The notes under the pieces: generated by a model
Seen by the model: the letters and a program-made list of their open reading frames with translations, nothing else
The model's database searches: none
What the model was told of the DNA's origin: nothing
In this document: positions 36,601 through 43,674 of the stretch, piece by piece
Numbering within the stretch: position 1 is the stretch's first letter
Layout of the letters: each line of letters opens with the position of its first letter
Virus record (IMG/VR): IMGVR_UViG_3300017781_000022
Coordinates: 1-43,674 of that record
DNA: 43,674 bases
Reading direction: 5' to 3' (one strand)
DNA from: a virus
Position numbers and translations under genes: made by a program

Positions 36601-39600
36601 TAAGTTTATTAGAAATCAATATGCTAAATTAAAAGTTCTTGAAGCGTTTATGATAGATGTTCAATCTTTTTTAAATAAACCTGGTAATAAAAACAAAACT
36701 TTTATTTTTGAACAAATATTAGATGATGGGCAAAACAATATGGGAAGTTTAATGAGAGTTTCTCCTCCCATATTATATTTACCTTTTAAAAACGGTAAAA
36801 TAGATTTTGAATCTAAAATTAGAGAAGAACATAATTTTCCAGCAAATCAAATAGGTAGTTTTTTATTAGGTGCAGCAAAAGATGGTATGGTTGAAGACGC
36901 TTTTAAAATAGTTAGCGCTGCTTATATGCAAGGTCCTTTAACTATTGACGATGATAATAAAGTTAATTTACTTTATAGTTCTACAATGCCCGATATATTT
37001 TGGGATAAAATAGCTCCTAGAATACTTAAAGGTGAATTAGTAATACCTGAAGGATTTGCTTCTGTAATAAGACTAACAGAATCAGATGTAAACTTAGATA
37101 ACTATACATTGATTGATGAAGGTAAAACTTTTAGTGAATGGTTGTTCGGAACAAATGGTTTATCCTTAGCGGAGCAAAAACTATTTACTAGAGAATTTTT
37201 AGCAGAAGGTGTATCTTTAAAAGATATAAAAGCTAAAGCTAAGTTTTCTACAAAAGTAACTGAAACAGTTAATAAAACTTTTAAACCAAATGCTTCTACA
37301 GTTATAGCTAAAAATAATACTGCTGATAAAGCTATGGCTGATGCTAGAGATAGTGTTAAATATAGTGAAAAAAGAAAAGGTATTAGTGTGTTTGATTTTG
37401 ACGATACACTTGCGCAGTCAAATAGTAATGTATTATATACCATGCCTGATGGAACAACAGGTTCTCTTAATGCAGGTGAATTTGCTTTAGAAGCATCTGG
37501 ACTAACTAAGTTAGGTGCTGAGTTTGATTTCAGTGAATTTAACGAGGTTAAAGAAGGTAAGAAAGGTCCATTAGCAGATGTTGCTTTAAAAAGACAAGGT
37601 AAGTTTGGTAGCAAAGATATATTTGTGTTAACCGCTAGACCTCAGTCTTCTGCTATAAACATTAAAAAGTTTTTAGATGAGATCGGTTTAAACATACCTT
37701 TAGAAAATATAACTGGATTAGAAAACGGTACGGCAGAAGCTAAAGCCGAGTGGATGATAGGTAAATATGCTGATGGCTATAATGATTTTTATTTTGCTGA
37801 TGATGCTTTTAAAAACGTAGAAGCAGTTAGAAATGTATTTGATGTATTAGATGTTAAGTCTGATGTACAACAAGCTAGAGTTAAGTTTAGTGAAAAAATA
37901 GATAAAGACTTTAATGACATGATCGAAAGAAACATGGGTGTTAAATCAGAATCTACTTACTCAGATATTTTAGCAAGACGATTAGGTAAAAATCAAAAAC
38001 GATTTGCATTTTTTATACCTCCGTCTGCTGATGACTTTAGAGGATTAACTATGTATACATTTGCTGGTAAAGGTAAGCAAGGTGAATTAGATCAAGACTT
38101 TTTTGATAAAGCTTTAATTAAACCTTACATGGGTGCTATTAATGCTATGGAACTAGCTAAGAATAGAATTAAAAATGCTTATAAAGTTTTACAAAAAACT
38201 AGTCCTAATGTTAGGAAAAAATTAAATAAAAAAATTGGTGGTACTAAGTATACCCATGATCAAGCAATTAGAATTTACTTATGGAATAAAGATGGTGTAA
38301 CTATACCTGGTCTTTCTAAGACAGATCAAAACCAATTAGTAAAACTAGTGGAAGCAAATACAGATTTAGTTGCTTATGCTGAAGGTGTTAAGTTAATTAC
38401 TAAACAAGATACGTATGTTCCACCTAATGAATTTTGGGATGGTACCACAATAATAGGAGACTTAGGTAGATTATCTAGAGAAATAAACAGAAGCGATTAC
38501 TTAAAAGAATTTAATGACAATGCAGATATTTTATTCAGCCCTAAAAATATGAATAAAATAGAAGCTGTGTATGGCTTTAGAGTAAGAGAAGCTTTAGAAA
38601 ACTCTTTATACAGAATGAAGACTGGTAGCAATAAAGCTGCTGGATCAGGTAGAATAGTGACTGCTTGGAACAACTGGGTTAATAACTCTGTTGGTGCTAT
38701 TATGTTCTTTAACAGAAGATCTGCATTGCTACAGATGTTGTCTGCTGGTAACTTTGTTAACTGGTCAGATAATAATCCTTTAAAAGCTGGTTTAGCATTT
38801 GCTAATCAACCTCAGTATTGGAAAGATGTAGTGTACATATTTAACTCACCTAAGTTAAAAGCTAGAAGACAAGGGCTTGAGGGTGATATACAAGAAAAAG
38901 AAATTGCTGAAGCGTCTAGAAAAGGTGGTATGGAAGGTGTTTTATCTTATCTATTAAAAATAGGTTTTACACCTACGCAAATAGCAGATAGTATAGCAAT
39001 ATCTACAGGTGGTGCATCGTTCTATAGAAACAGAATCAACACGTATAAAAAAGAAGGATATACAACTGAAGATGCAGAGAAAAAAGCATTTGATGATTTC
39101 TCAGCTATATCAGACGAGACACAACAGTCAGCAGATCCTATGTTAATATCATCACAGCAAGCAGGTGTATTAGGTAGATTAGTATTAGCATTTCAAAACA
39201 CACCTATGCAGTACACTAGGTTAATGAAAAAAGCTGGGCAAGATCTTATAAACAGAAGAGGTGATGCTAAAACAAATATATCTAAGATATTATACTACGG
39301 GTTTATTCAAAACTTAATATTCTCTACATTACAAAATGCTATGTTTGCTTTTGTACCTGGGTTTGAAGATGATGAAGAAGAGCCTGATTTTAAAACAGAC
39401 AAAGAAAGAGATGCTTGGTTAGTTAAGCAAGGTAATAAAGAAAATAAAAAAGTAACAAGAGTTGCTAACAACATGATTGATACTATTTTAAGAGGATCTG
39501 GTTTAGCTGGCGCAGTTGTGTCTACTATTAAAAACGTTATAATGGAATATAACGAAAGAGAAGACATGACAGTTCTACAAAAATCTAGAGCTAATGCAGA

Positions 39601-40162
39601 TTTATTAATAGCTTTAACAAGTATATCTCCACCTATAAGTTCTAAGATTAGAAAAATAAATAATGCTTTAGATATAGAAGACTTTGAAAAAGATGTTATA
39701 GCAGAAAGAGGTTATAGCGTTATGATTGACGATAGATTTCAATTAAGTCCTCAGTATGATGTTATAGGTAATGTTGCTTCTGCTACTTTAAATTTACCTT
39801 TAGATAGAGTTTTTAATGAAGTTAATTCTATTACCGAAGCTTTAGACAATAGAAACAGTGCATACCAAAGATTAGCTTTAGGATTAGGTTGGAAAACATG
39901 GGATGTAAATGCTAAAATAGAAGAGCATGATCTTATAAAAACAAATGCTAAATCAAAAAGAAAAGTTGAAGGCATAGAAAAAAGTAAGGCAACTAGAAAG
40001 ACCAATAAAGAATTAGAAAAAATACAGAAAAGATTAAGAGCACAGGTATTAAATGCTTTACCAGGCGTAATGAGAGACAGTATAAGACGTAAGGAAAAAG
40101 AAGATAAAAAAATGACCGCAACATACAAGTTGAATCAATTGAAAGCAAAGTATATAGACTAA
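30653..40162 (+). CDS. Giant multidomain virion/polyvalent protein, 3169 aa
   Basis: The largest gene here, at the end of the internal-virion block (the T7 gp16 position). Visible parts in order: an acidic N-terminus (QELTLEQLQALADEAGAG); charged helical stretches to ~700; a hydrophobic Ala/Gly segment at ~710-750 (TLALATAGGGSALGLTNATV); an HExxH zincin motif VVLHEINHIID (H1258, E1259, H1262); a segment at ~1455-1500 (PRVIRTYKPETEGSFTNWVY) resembling sigma region 2; a Lys-rich region; a HAD-type domain from ~2245 (VFDFDDTLAQ with D2248/D2250, later LTARP and FADDAF); and a long helical C-terminus (~2420-2910, with hydrophobic stretches). It is probably injected with the DNA and supplies several activities. 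Only the motifs are seen; activity is inferred. Confidence 0.75.
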   Translation: MEIYILDGQELTLEQLQALADEAGAGLEDFKYFKGVTVKKKDVADLDATAASTNTAASWESQLANTRLGWEKYRKTQLLNKEGKYDPNLIADPNHRMPDGGQNYTNKRKEFIIKERELNDKIKGYYLDPKNIDFADYKTVLNQNEDSVKEAIRTKFPFYNVEDGTAGNLLKIQTAEGFKEIDLNPIFSGDKEKAIETIKYLDQASKDLKDEEIIALSMNKLADNIKETGNVGAVNTWLEGNTPYQIEKTIVPGKTSTGLQGVSTPDTTMYNIVKDGKTISSLPIDKLDDFLRNNITEEEFGKMNSVSVKALEVGAALKKAYITEQQETIETKPATKIKYYKDNFAKDALKVMDGLTGITEEDKEIVETYITNTQNQKGELQLATVPGLTRRQGVSPNQIIKELTALDGLPDELKQRLVDAGFIDAMKSSVDIGIKDVAFKEVNKGIPTMLEDILTEFDKGELLDLANYYNTKIAGITRNKETGDITEIAKIDVENLDLDGSIRDQIKISGDISDTNKFIIKRAYQKDEKEAIKAYEDFYPAKLDSITKEVISLGKQLPEDAYIYTTSTPSGPLLRIKVDRKVSTSENEKIKNISGKLAGLQSTYHNLEFDRKNAANKIINNRNAFYDQLQDAEKNDDIIAAANKEFGLGNLLVKDVNDAFSTLALTVPTLFDSEWAIGKQKQLNDKNNYYKTMTEPEFSAEYILRTLGQQSANITLALATAGGGSALGLTNATVANTIGIGFGAVSGTQTFRDLSIEVDTYEEAEEQAKIYKAAFDRGEISKYNYDMAMRDINTTLAMEKLTDSQIMLASTSNALIEGTFTRFLGTAANSIALVKNFNTVNRKAIAENLYKGGFTKAINIIGRPLVGRTGLETVEELGIFAGQNFITDTAILGRGADRETFLKGANETFWATVVTAGMSQSTGITYSGMNSMGLIKEYEKALNKKRFALNDLSLSIQNATDPNIKKALLFDYQQELIGMGLDIDSNSVDLLNLTNEDSQGNSDLKRLIGTQLIKQDYLRSLGIQPGTDAQQISAIEALKNKSTKQEKKDIENTLSSLDNQINNIKEKGSKASNYDVAKNALGATYTIYDNKLKDDVDYKAASTKDKLVKIINAVRQETVLENTDNAKSDPAIVEAVESRYADLNDKQKDKIYENIGANMALQKGRGFSNQLNIDRQAASILSDVKGITVVGVKTDQQIADAIEEAGLSPFEAKESYNKLKEGKTFGLVIGKTIITQNEDAMNADLDNGIIRAGTVVLHEINHIIDDARIKPENRKKYAVNLFEAASTSSNKAIQDIHNETIDMLSRIYGETVITDFKNKSAKFQDEYTKYLQEQLFAYEDVAQIEQDDSFITRLLNSTNPNNLNTPEKALSYLAASNSAFRKGKVSSSTKKAIESFEGNVNESQKSDKDINNLAIEYKNLGSDLNAQGKFLLDTNFLQQYTNTALAAMGYDVRAGDITTDEATSFVQKSFPRVIRTYKPETEGSFTNWVYSTVGREGKGFFKEKIEANKDKVRITEKSQFVSKETAEDTIDLEARKKSEGKDKSLVDPRKLPGVPADIDNLVEVNKNEVVINPESRSYTTDFRSISDKYGSKIAGEIYGINPSKLKKGADLTYGQNKVLDGRKVISEAERIQSDYVNVQDAKKLISLFPEYSISTPTAVTTEQGQETKVDKEVQGRSLGIAPSVLDFFYETYIDPKALNKETKKDAITNPKGRAKGTSSQPYVRRLKPEFIGNITNETIAKVQKKLGITGRGEFNVPPKGKARTEFGRLLIGLANLKGAIVANTVVDQKIQALIKKGEIKSARTPEQITASTRAGRSKVQFSTKDFALKLKNYGNLKTGKITNNTLKNLTLKELNNLGYITVADVKNKLGLSLKKDDKIKLIEKSGYKVLSPRFENEFVPGLTEFLNDYPQYRNIIRQSTTSSLSRNSIGATPLFDRLFPRTNNNVEQKRDAYKTASTENTRKSGKVGKLSQAFVKKVLANPDKFIRNQYAKLKVLEAFMIDVQSFLNKPGNKNKTFIFEQILDDGQNNMGSLMRVSPPILYLPFKNGKIDFESKIREEHNFPANQIGSFLLGAAKDGMVEDAFKIVSAAYMQGPLTIDDDNKVNLLYSSTMPDIFWDKIAPRILKGELVIPEGFASVIRLTESDVNLDNYTLIDEGKTFSEWLFGTNGLSLAEQKLFTREFLAEGVSLKDIKAKAKFSTKVTETVNKTFKPNASTVIAKNNTADKAMADARDSVKYSEKRKGISVFDFDDTLAQSNSNVLYTMPDGTTGSLNAGEFALEASGLTKLGAEFDFSEFNEVKEGKKGPLADVALKRQGKFGSKDIFVLTARPQSSAINIKKFLDEIGLNIPLENITGLENGTAEAKAEWMIGKYADGYNDFYFADDAFKNVEAVRNVFDVLDVKSDVQQARVKFSEKIDKDFNDMIERNMGVKSESTYSDILARRLGKNQKRFAFFIPPSADDFRGLTMYTFAGKGKQGELDQDFFDKALIKPYMGAINAMELAKNRIKNAYKVLQKTSPNVRKKLNKKIGGTKYTHDQAIRIYLWNKDGVTIPGLSKTDQNQLVKLVEANTDLVAYAEGVKLITKQDTYVPPNEFWDGTTIIGDLGRLSREINRSDYLKEFNDNADILFSPKNMNKIEAVYGFRVREALENSLYRMKTGSNKAAGSGRIVTAWNNWVNNSVGAIMFFNRRSALLQMLSAGNFVNWSDNNPLKAGLAFANQPQYWKDVVYIFNSPKLKARRQGLEGDIQEKEIAEASRKGGMEGVLSYLLKIGFTPTQIADSIAISTGGASFYRNRINTYKKEGYTTEDAEKKAFDDFSAISDETQQSADPMLISSQQAGVLGRLVLAFQNTPMQYTRLMKKAGQDLINRRGDAKTNISKILYYGFIQNLIFSTLQNAMFAFVPGFEDDEEEPDFKTDKERDAWLVKQGNKENKKVTRVANNMIDTILRGSGLAGAVVSTIKNVIMEYNEREDMTVLQKSRANADLLIALTSISPPISSKIRKINNALDIEDFEKDVIAERGYSVMIDDRFQLSPQYDVIGNVASATLNLPLDRVFNEVNSITEALDNRNSAYQRLALGLGWKTWDVNAKIEEHDLIKTNAKSKRKVEGIEKSKATRKTNKELEKIQKRLRAQVLNALPGVMRDSIRRKEKEDKKMTATYKLNQLKAKYID

Positions 40163-40176
40163 CAAAATAGTAAATT

Positions 40177-40638
40177 ATGGAAAACATAAGTAAGAATATA
40201 ACTTATGCTGAAGCTATACATTCTAGTACAGCTAAAAGAGAACGAATAGACAATACACCTAGCCCTAATCAAATAGAAGCTATGAAACTTTTAGCAGAAA
40301 AAATATTTGAACCTTTACGTAAATGGGTTGGAGGACCTATAAAAGTAAATTCATTTTTTAGATCAGCTGCACTTAATAATGAAATAGGTGGAGCATCATC
40401 TAGTCAACATTGTAAAGGCCAAGCTATGGATATTGACGATGTTTATGGTAGAAAATCAAATGCAGAAATGTATCATTGGATTAAAGAAAATTTAAATTTT
40501 GATCAAATGATATGGGAGTTTGGTACAGATACACAACCTAACTGGATCCATGTCAGTTATGTTTCAGAAGAAGATAATAGAAATAAATGTTTAAAAGCTT
40601 ATAAAGAATACAACACAACTAAATACAAAGTAATATGA
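40177..40638 (+). CDS. M15-type peptidase endolysin
   Basis: 153 aa. FFRSAALNNEIGGASSSQH, then CKGQAMDID and WIHVSY, give the zinc ligands of the peptidase M15 (D-Ala-D-Ala carboxypeptidase / L-Ala-D-Glu type) family: H78, D85 and H125. Such enzymes cleave peptidoglycan stem peptides. There is no signal peptide, so it would need the holin to cross the inner membrane. It directly follows the giant gene (14-bp gap) and precedes two small basic genes and two envelope proteins. Confidence 0.9.
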   Translation: MENISKNITYAEAIHSSTAKRERIDNTPSPNQIEAMKLLAEKIFEPLRKWVGGPIKVNSFFRSAALNNEIGGASSSQHCKGQAMDIDDVYGRKSNAEMYHWIKENLNFDQMIWEFGTDTQPNWIHVSYVSEEDNRNKCLKAYKEYNTTKYKVI

Positions 40639-40973
40639 TTAAAAAAGGACCAGCTCATTGTTGGAGCGACACTATGCACAACCCTACATGGGATGCAATG
40701 AGAAAAAGAGTAGAATCTATTGGGCAAAAAGGAGGCGGAAATGATTTGGCTTTAGCTCAAGCAGAACAAAAAAGAGGAGCAGGTAAAAAGAAATGTTCTA
40801 CAAAACCAAAAGCCCCAGCTAAATCACAAGGACCAGCTAAAAGCAGAAAAGGAGATAGAGTATCTTGGAAATATGGAAAAGGTACTTACTCTGGAACCTG
40901 TATAAACGACAGTTGTAGTAGAGCTAGAACTGAAAATGGAAAAGTTAAAATACTACCTAAAAACAGAAAGTAA
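40635..40973 (+). CDS. Small Lys-rich protein with DUF2945-like end, 112 aa
   Basis: Very basic. The N-terminal part (HCWSDTMHNPTWDAMRKRVE) is followed by an Ala/Lys/Pro-rich linker (KPKAPAKSQGPAKSRKG). The end, KGDRVSWKYGKGTYSGTC, resembles the small Tudor/SH3-like barrel of DUF2945 (HVA1) proteins, which open with 'KGD.V.W....G...G'. Here it is cut short. Four Cys residues might bind a metal or form disulphides. It overlaps the endolysin stop by four bases (ATGA). Confidence 0.55.
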   Translation: MIKKGPAHCWSDTMHNPTWDAMRKRVESIGQKGGGNDLALAQAEQKRGAGKKKCSTKPKAPAKSQGPAKSRKGDRVSWKYGKGTYSGTCINDSCSRARTENGKVKILPKNRK

Positions 40974-40976
40974 ATT

Positions 40977-41264
40977 ATGGCTTATAAAGTAAAAGGTCCA
41001 GCTATAAAAGAAGCCGCTTATGAAAAGCAAAACCGCGCTATGCGAGCTAAGCATAAAAAAGAAACAGGTAAAACCTTAAACAAAAGAGCAACAAGTGGAA
41101 CTAGTCCTAAAAGAGTTTCGTTTGCTTGTAGATTTGGTGGCATGGCTGGGTCGTTAAAAAATTCAAAAGGAGAACCGACTAAACTAAAAATGGCTCTTAA
41201 AAAATGGGGATTTGGCAGTAAAGAAGCTGCAAGATCTTTTTGTAATAAACATAAGAAAAAATGA
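40977..41264 (+). CDS. Small basic phage protein, 95 aa
   Basis: Highly basic, with RVSFACRFGGMAGSLKNSKG followed by LKMALKKWGFGSKEAARSFC. I recognise this pattern (SFACRF.GM.G......G.PT...MALKKWGFGS..AA..F) from small phage proteins of unknown function that sit near structural genes. The positive charge suggests nucleic-acid contact. Its stop overlaps the ATG of the lipoprotein gene (ATGA). Confidence 0.65.
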   Translation: MAYKVKGPAIKEAAYEKQNRAMRAKHKKETGKTLNKRATSGTSPKRVSFACRFGGMAGSLKNSKGEPTKLKMALKKWGFGSKEAARSFCNKHKKK

Positions 41265-41641
41265 AATTATGGAAAATTGTCCTTTGTGCAATGGCCTTTG
41301 TGGTCTTTGCTAGTTGTGGAACGTATAACACTAAACCTAAAATACAAATTACGCATGTTTTAGCGGTCACAGAACAAGGTGATACGTTAAGATTACCTAT
41401 TAATATGATTAAACCTAACGTTTATTATAACGTTATATCATATCCTAATAGATACTATGGCGGATGGTATAATAATTATTATCAACCTAGTTATAATAAT
41501 TACAGACCTATCTATGTTCCTAGTAAAGGATCAAGTGGATCATCGAGCAATAATAATAATAATAATAATAATAAGATTGTTCCAAGAGATAATCCAGATA
41601 AAAGACCATCTGGAGAAGTATTACTAAAGGGTAAAAAATAA
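41261..41641 (+). CDS. Phage lipoprotein with poly-Asn tract (outer-spanin candidate)
   Basis: 126 aa with a lipoprotein signal: KLWKIVLCAMAFVVFAS then Cys19 (lipobox FASC). The mature part is Tyr/Asn-rich (YYGGWYNNYYQPSYNNYRP), then carries (AAT)8 encoding eight Asn, and ends in a Lys/Arg tail. It lies just upstream of a membrane-anchored coiled-coil gene and downstream of the endolysin, which fits an envelope-disrupting (spanin-like) or host surface-modifying role. Not proven; surface exclusion is an alternative. Confidence 0.65.
   Translation: MKLWKIVLCAMAFVVFASCGTYNTKPKIQITHVLAVTEQGDTLRLPINMIKPNVYYNVISYPNRYYGGWYNNYYQPSYNNYRPIYVPSKGSSGSSSNNNNNNNNKIVPRDNPDKRPSGEVLLKGKK
41549..41572 (+). 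repeat. (AAT)8 trinucleotide repeat
   Basis: Eight AAT codons in frame in the lipoprotein gene, encoding poly-Asn. Slippage would change length but not frame. Confidence 0.95.
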
Positions 41642-41644
41642 ATT

Positions 41645-41932
41645 ATGAAAAAAGAAGTAGGTGTAGACATTGACGGCGATGGAAAGCCAGATTTAAGCTT
41701 AGATTTAAAAACTATTATATTAATAGTAGGTGGTTTAATATCTATAACAATGACTTATACCACTTTGACTGAGCAGATTCAGTTAAACAAAGTTGGTATT
41801 GAAGAGGCTAAAAAGTTACCTCCACAAACGTCTCATGATCTTATAGATCAAAAGATTTTGTTTTTAGAAGAACACATTAAAGAACAAAATAATCGTTTAG
41901 ATAAAATAGAGGATAAAATTTATAGAAGATAA
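41645..41932 (+). CDS. Single-TM coiled-coil protein (inner-spanin-like candidate)
   Basis: 95 aa. The N-terminus has VDIDGDGKPDLSLD, an EF-hand/dockerin-like calcium loop. One TM helix (LKTIILIVGGLISITMTY, about 21-38) follows, then a long charged coiled coil (ILFLEEHIKEQNNRLDKIED). An anchored helix of this shape is typical of inner spanins, and its neighbour is a lipoprotein; however, the order lipoprotein-then-membrane protein is unusual and its topology may instead be that of a holin-type accessory. No antiholin motif seen. Confidence 0.55.
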   Translation: MKKEVGVDIDGDGKPDLSLDLKTIILIVGGLISITMTYTTLTEQIQLNKVGIEEAKKLPPQTSHDLIDQKILFLEEHIKEQNNRLDKIEDKIYRR

Positions 41933-41995
41933 ATATTGTATAATAAAAAGGAATAAAAAAAACTGGGCGTACCATACCTAATATTCCTAATAAAG

Positions 41996-42026
41996 AAGGG
42001 GAAGTCGTAAGACCTCCCCTTTTTTT
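41996..42026. terminator. Bidirectional terminator between convergent modules
   Basis: AAGGGGAAGTC (41996-42006), loop GTAA, GACCTCCCCTT (42011-42021) form an 11-bp stem with one A-C mismatch, followed by a T7 run (42020-42026). For the opposite strand, the A-rich flank (AATAAAG) gives a T-rich tract. It sits between the plus-strand late genes and the minus-strand reductase, ending 2 bases before the reductase stop. Confidence 0.9.
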
Positions 42027-42027
42027 A

Positions 42028-43674
42028 TTATCCGTCACAACTAAGACAGCCGTCATCCATTGCTTGTTCAGCAATATCTCCACGTAACACTGACTCAGTC
42101 CGAGTATAGTATAAGGTTTTAATACCTTTTTTCCAAGCTTCAAAATGTACTTTATTTATCCACTTAGGTGTGGCAACACTAGGAAAAGCTAAGTTTAAAC
42201 TTACACTTTGGTCTATATACTGTTGTCTTATACCCGCTTGATTAATTAATTCTAATTGATTAATTTCTTTGAAAGTTTTGAAAATTTCTTTGACCGGTAT
42301 GTCGTGAGGACCGTATGTAATTTTGTCTAATGCTTTTAATCCCTGTATTGATCCTCCGTCTTTTAGTATTTGATTCCATGTTTTTTCAGTATCTATTTTA
42401 TGCTTACGTAATATTTTTTTTAATGTTGGGTTCTTTCTTATAAAAGTACCTTTAGCACTTTGTTCTGTAAATACATTAGCTGCCCATGGTTCTATTCCTG
42501 GCGATACGTTTCCACTAAGCTTACTGTTAGATACAGTGGGAGCGATAGCGCGAAGATGGGTATTGCGAAAACCAGTACCGACACACCAAAGAGGTTCTCC
42601 AAAAGCTTCAGCCAAAGACATTGAAGCTCGTTCAGACTCGATTTTAATTTGTGAGAAAATTTTTCTTGTTTCATATTGTGATAATAAACCTTCAAATGGT
42701 AGGCCCTTTTCTTGTAGATACGTGTGCCAACCTAAAACGCCTAATCCTAAAGCTCTACCTTTTTCAGCAGATCTTACAGAATTATGAAATCCAACTTTAC
42801 CTTTGGATCTCTGTATAAACTCTTCTAATACGCCATCTAAAAACCATATAGCGTCATGTATTAGATTACTTCCTTTCCATTCATCGTACTTAGCTAGATT
42901 TAAACTAGATAAACAACAAACGAAACTATGTGACTCATCTGTATGTAATGTAATTTCACTACATATATTAGTCATATGTACTTTTAAACCATGCTTTTTG
43001 TAAGCTGGTGGGTTACACTTGTTTGTATTCCCCTTAAATAACACGTAAGGTTCTCCAGTAGCTTTACGCTTTTGAAGTAATTTTCCCCAACGTTTTCTAG
43101 CTGCTCCATCTCCTGACTCAACTCGTCGCATAAACTTGTCGCCGACCACAGCGCACTGGTGCAGGTTGAGCGATTGACGGTTAACGTCTCCTTTAGGTTC
43201 ACGTATTTCGAGCCACTCATCAAAATCGGGGTGTTCAATGTTAAGATTAACCGATGCAGCTCCTCGTCGGACAGATCCTTGATTAGTGGCAAGTATTGTT
43301 GAATCGTATATCTTACAAAAAGGCACAACTCCATCACTAGTTCCATTTCCTTTAATTTTTGCACTAGCGGGTCTGATTTGATTAATTCCGATTCCTACTC
43401 CACCGCCGTGCTTTGCGAGTAGCATCATCTCTAGGTTTTTACTACCTATATCGTATATACTGTCAGCAACATCTATACCGAAACAACTGATCGGTAAACC
43501 TCTGTCTGTTCCTGTATTAGACAACACAGGAGATGCAAGACATAACCAACCTGACCAAATGTATTCAAAAAACTTTTCGGCCATATCAGGACGTTCTAAA
43601 CGTCTTGCTACAGTATTACAAACTCTATGATAAGCATCTTTAGGTGATTCATTTTTTAAAAGATAACCACCACC
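42028..43674 (-). CDS. nrdA: Class I ribonucleotide reductase large subunit (5' partial)
   Basis: The frame is open past the first ATG (43584) to the window edge: GGYLLKNESPKDAYHRVCNT, then VARRLERPD, then MAEKFFEY, so the start lies beyond 43674. Family marks: ASPVLSNTGT, LPISCFGIDVADS (redox Cys), HGGGVGIGI, QGSVRRGA, MTNICSEITL (Asn, active-site Cys and Glu), SFVCCLSSLNL (second redox Cys), LGLGVLGWHTYL, and a C-terminal DDGCLSC tail with two Cys for thioredoxin/glutaredoxin exchange. It reduces NDPs to dNDPs for phage replication, with a small subunit expected upstream. The minus-strand orientation shows a separate, probably early, transcription unit. Confidence 0.97.
   Translation of the reverse strand, partial: GGGYLLKNESPKDAYHRVCNTVARRLERPDMAEKFFEYIWSGWLCLASPVLSNTGTDRGLPISCFGIDVADSIYDIGSKNLEMMLLAKHGGGVGIGINQIRPASAKIKGNGTSDGVVPFCKIYDSTILATNQGSVRRGAASVNLNIEHPDFDEWLEIREPKGDVNRQSLNLHQCAVVGDKFMRRVESGDGAARKRWGKLLQKRKATGEPYVLFKGNTNKCNPPAYKKHGLKVHMTNICSEITLHTDESHSFVCCLSSLNLAKYDEWKGSNLIHDAIWFLDGVLEEFIQRSKGKVGFHNSVRSAEKGRALGLGVLGWHTYLQEKGLPFEGLLSQYETRKIFSQIKIESERASMSLAEAFGEPLWCVGTGFRNTHLRAIAPTVSNSKLSGNVSPGIEPWAANVFTEQSAKGTFIRKNPTLKKILRKHKIDTEKTWNQILKDGGSIQGLKALDKITYGPHDIPVKEIFKTFKEINQLELINQAGIRQQYIDQSVSLNLAFPSVATPKWINKVHFEAWKKGIKTLYYTRTESVLRGDIAEQAMDDGCLSCDG

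Noticed and set aside
41549-41572. (AAT)8 as a phase-variation switch
   Set aside because: The unit is three bases, so slippage cannot turn the gene on or off.
42984-43364. 126-aa minus-strand frame with a leader-like start
   Set aside because: It is an alternative frame inside the ribonucleotide reductase gene, whose motifs run uninterrupted.
1-43674. CRISPR array, tRNA genes, insertion sequence, integrase or attachment site
   Set aside because: I saw no regularly spaced palindromic repeats, cloverleaf-like gaps, transposase motifs or tyrosine/serine recombinase genes; gaps are too short to hide most of these.

Overview
The window is part of the genome of a tailed double-stranded DNA phage (Caudoviricetes). 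Gene order suggests a podovirus-like virion: terminase, portal, scaffold, major capsid protein, connector/adaptor and nozzle-like tail proteins, a GNAT-like protein, then three internal-virion-type proteins of increasing size. The DNA is AT-rich and densely coding. Almost no start codon has a Shine-Dalgarno sequence. Starts instead follow A/T-only leaders such as AAATTAAATT-ATG. That style, with the lipoprotein signal and the protein families seen, points to a Bacteroidota (probably marine flavobacterial) host; this is an inference.

Layout. (1) 1-3690: tail fibre/spike with 31-residue repeats and a C-terminal S74-type chaperone domain (cut by the left edge), a modular Cys-containing tail-type protein, a GT-A-like glycosyltransferase, and a small remnant of another tail module. 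(2) 3757-6334: a hypothetical protein, a GroEL chaperonin, an overlapping GroES and a winged-helix-like protein. (3) 6331-11494: small, mostly uncharacterised genes, including a 51-codon gene, a minimal HExxH protein, a two-TM holin candidate, a coiled-coil gene with an apparent frameshift, and a second, tandem-domain GroES-like protein. (4) 11439-19042: putative small terminase subunit, large terminase, portal, scaffold candidate and major capsid protein, closed by a strong intrinsic terminator. (5) 19125-28921: connector, adaptor and nozzle-type tail proteins, a GNAT-like protein, and an internal-virion-like protein whose gene ends in a textbook -1 frameshift signal (GGGAAAG directly before TAG, then a GC hairpin). 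(6) 28940-40162: a 567-aa protein and a 3169-aa multidomain protein with HExxH, HAD-like and possibly sigma-region-2-like segments. (7) 40177-41932: an M15 peptidase endolysin, small basic proteins, a lipoprotein and a membrane-anchored coiled-coil protein. (8) A bidirectional terminator, then a convergent class I ribonucleotide reductase large-subunit gene on the minus strand, cut by the right edge; it marks the start of the nucleotide-metabolism module.

The genes form a late virion assembly, folding and lysis programme on the plus strand, converging on a metabolism module on the minus strand. No integrase, repressor, tRNA, CRISPR array or IS element was recognised, which fits a lytic phage, although other parts of the genome are not visible. 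The most unusual points are the candidate programmed frameshift in the internal-virion gene, the phage-encoded GroEL/GroES pair plus a separate tandem GroES-like protein, and the domain make-up of the giant protein.
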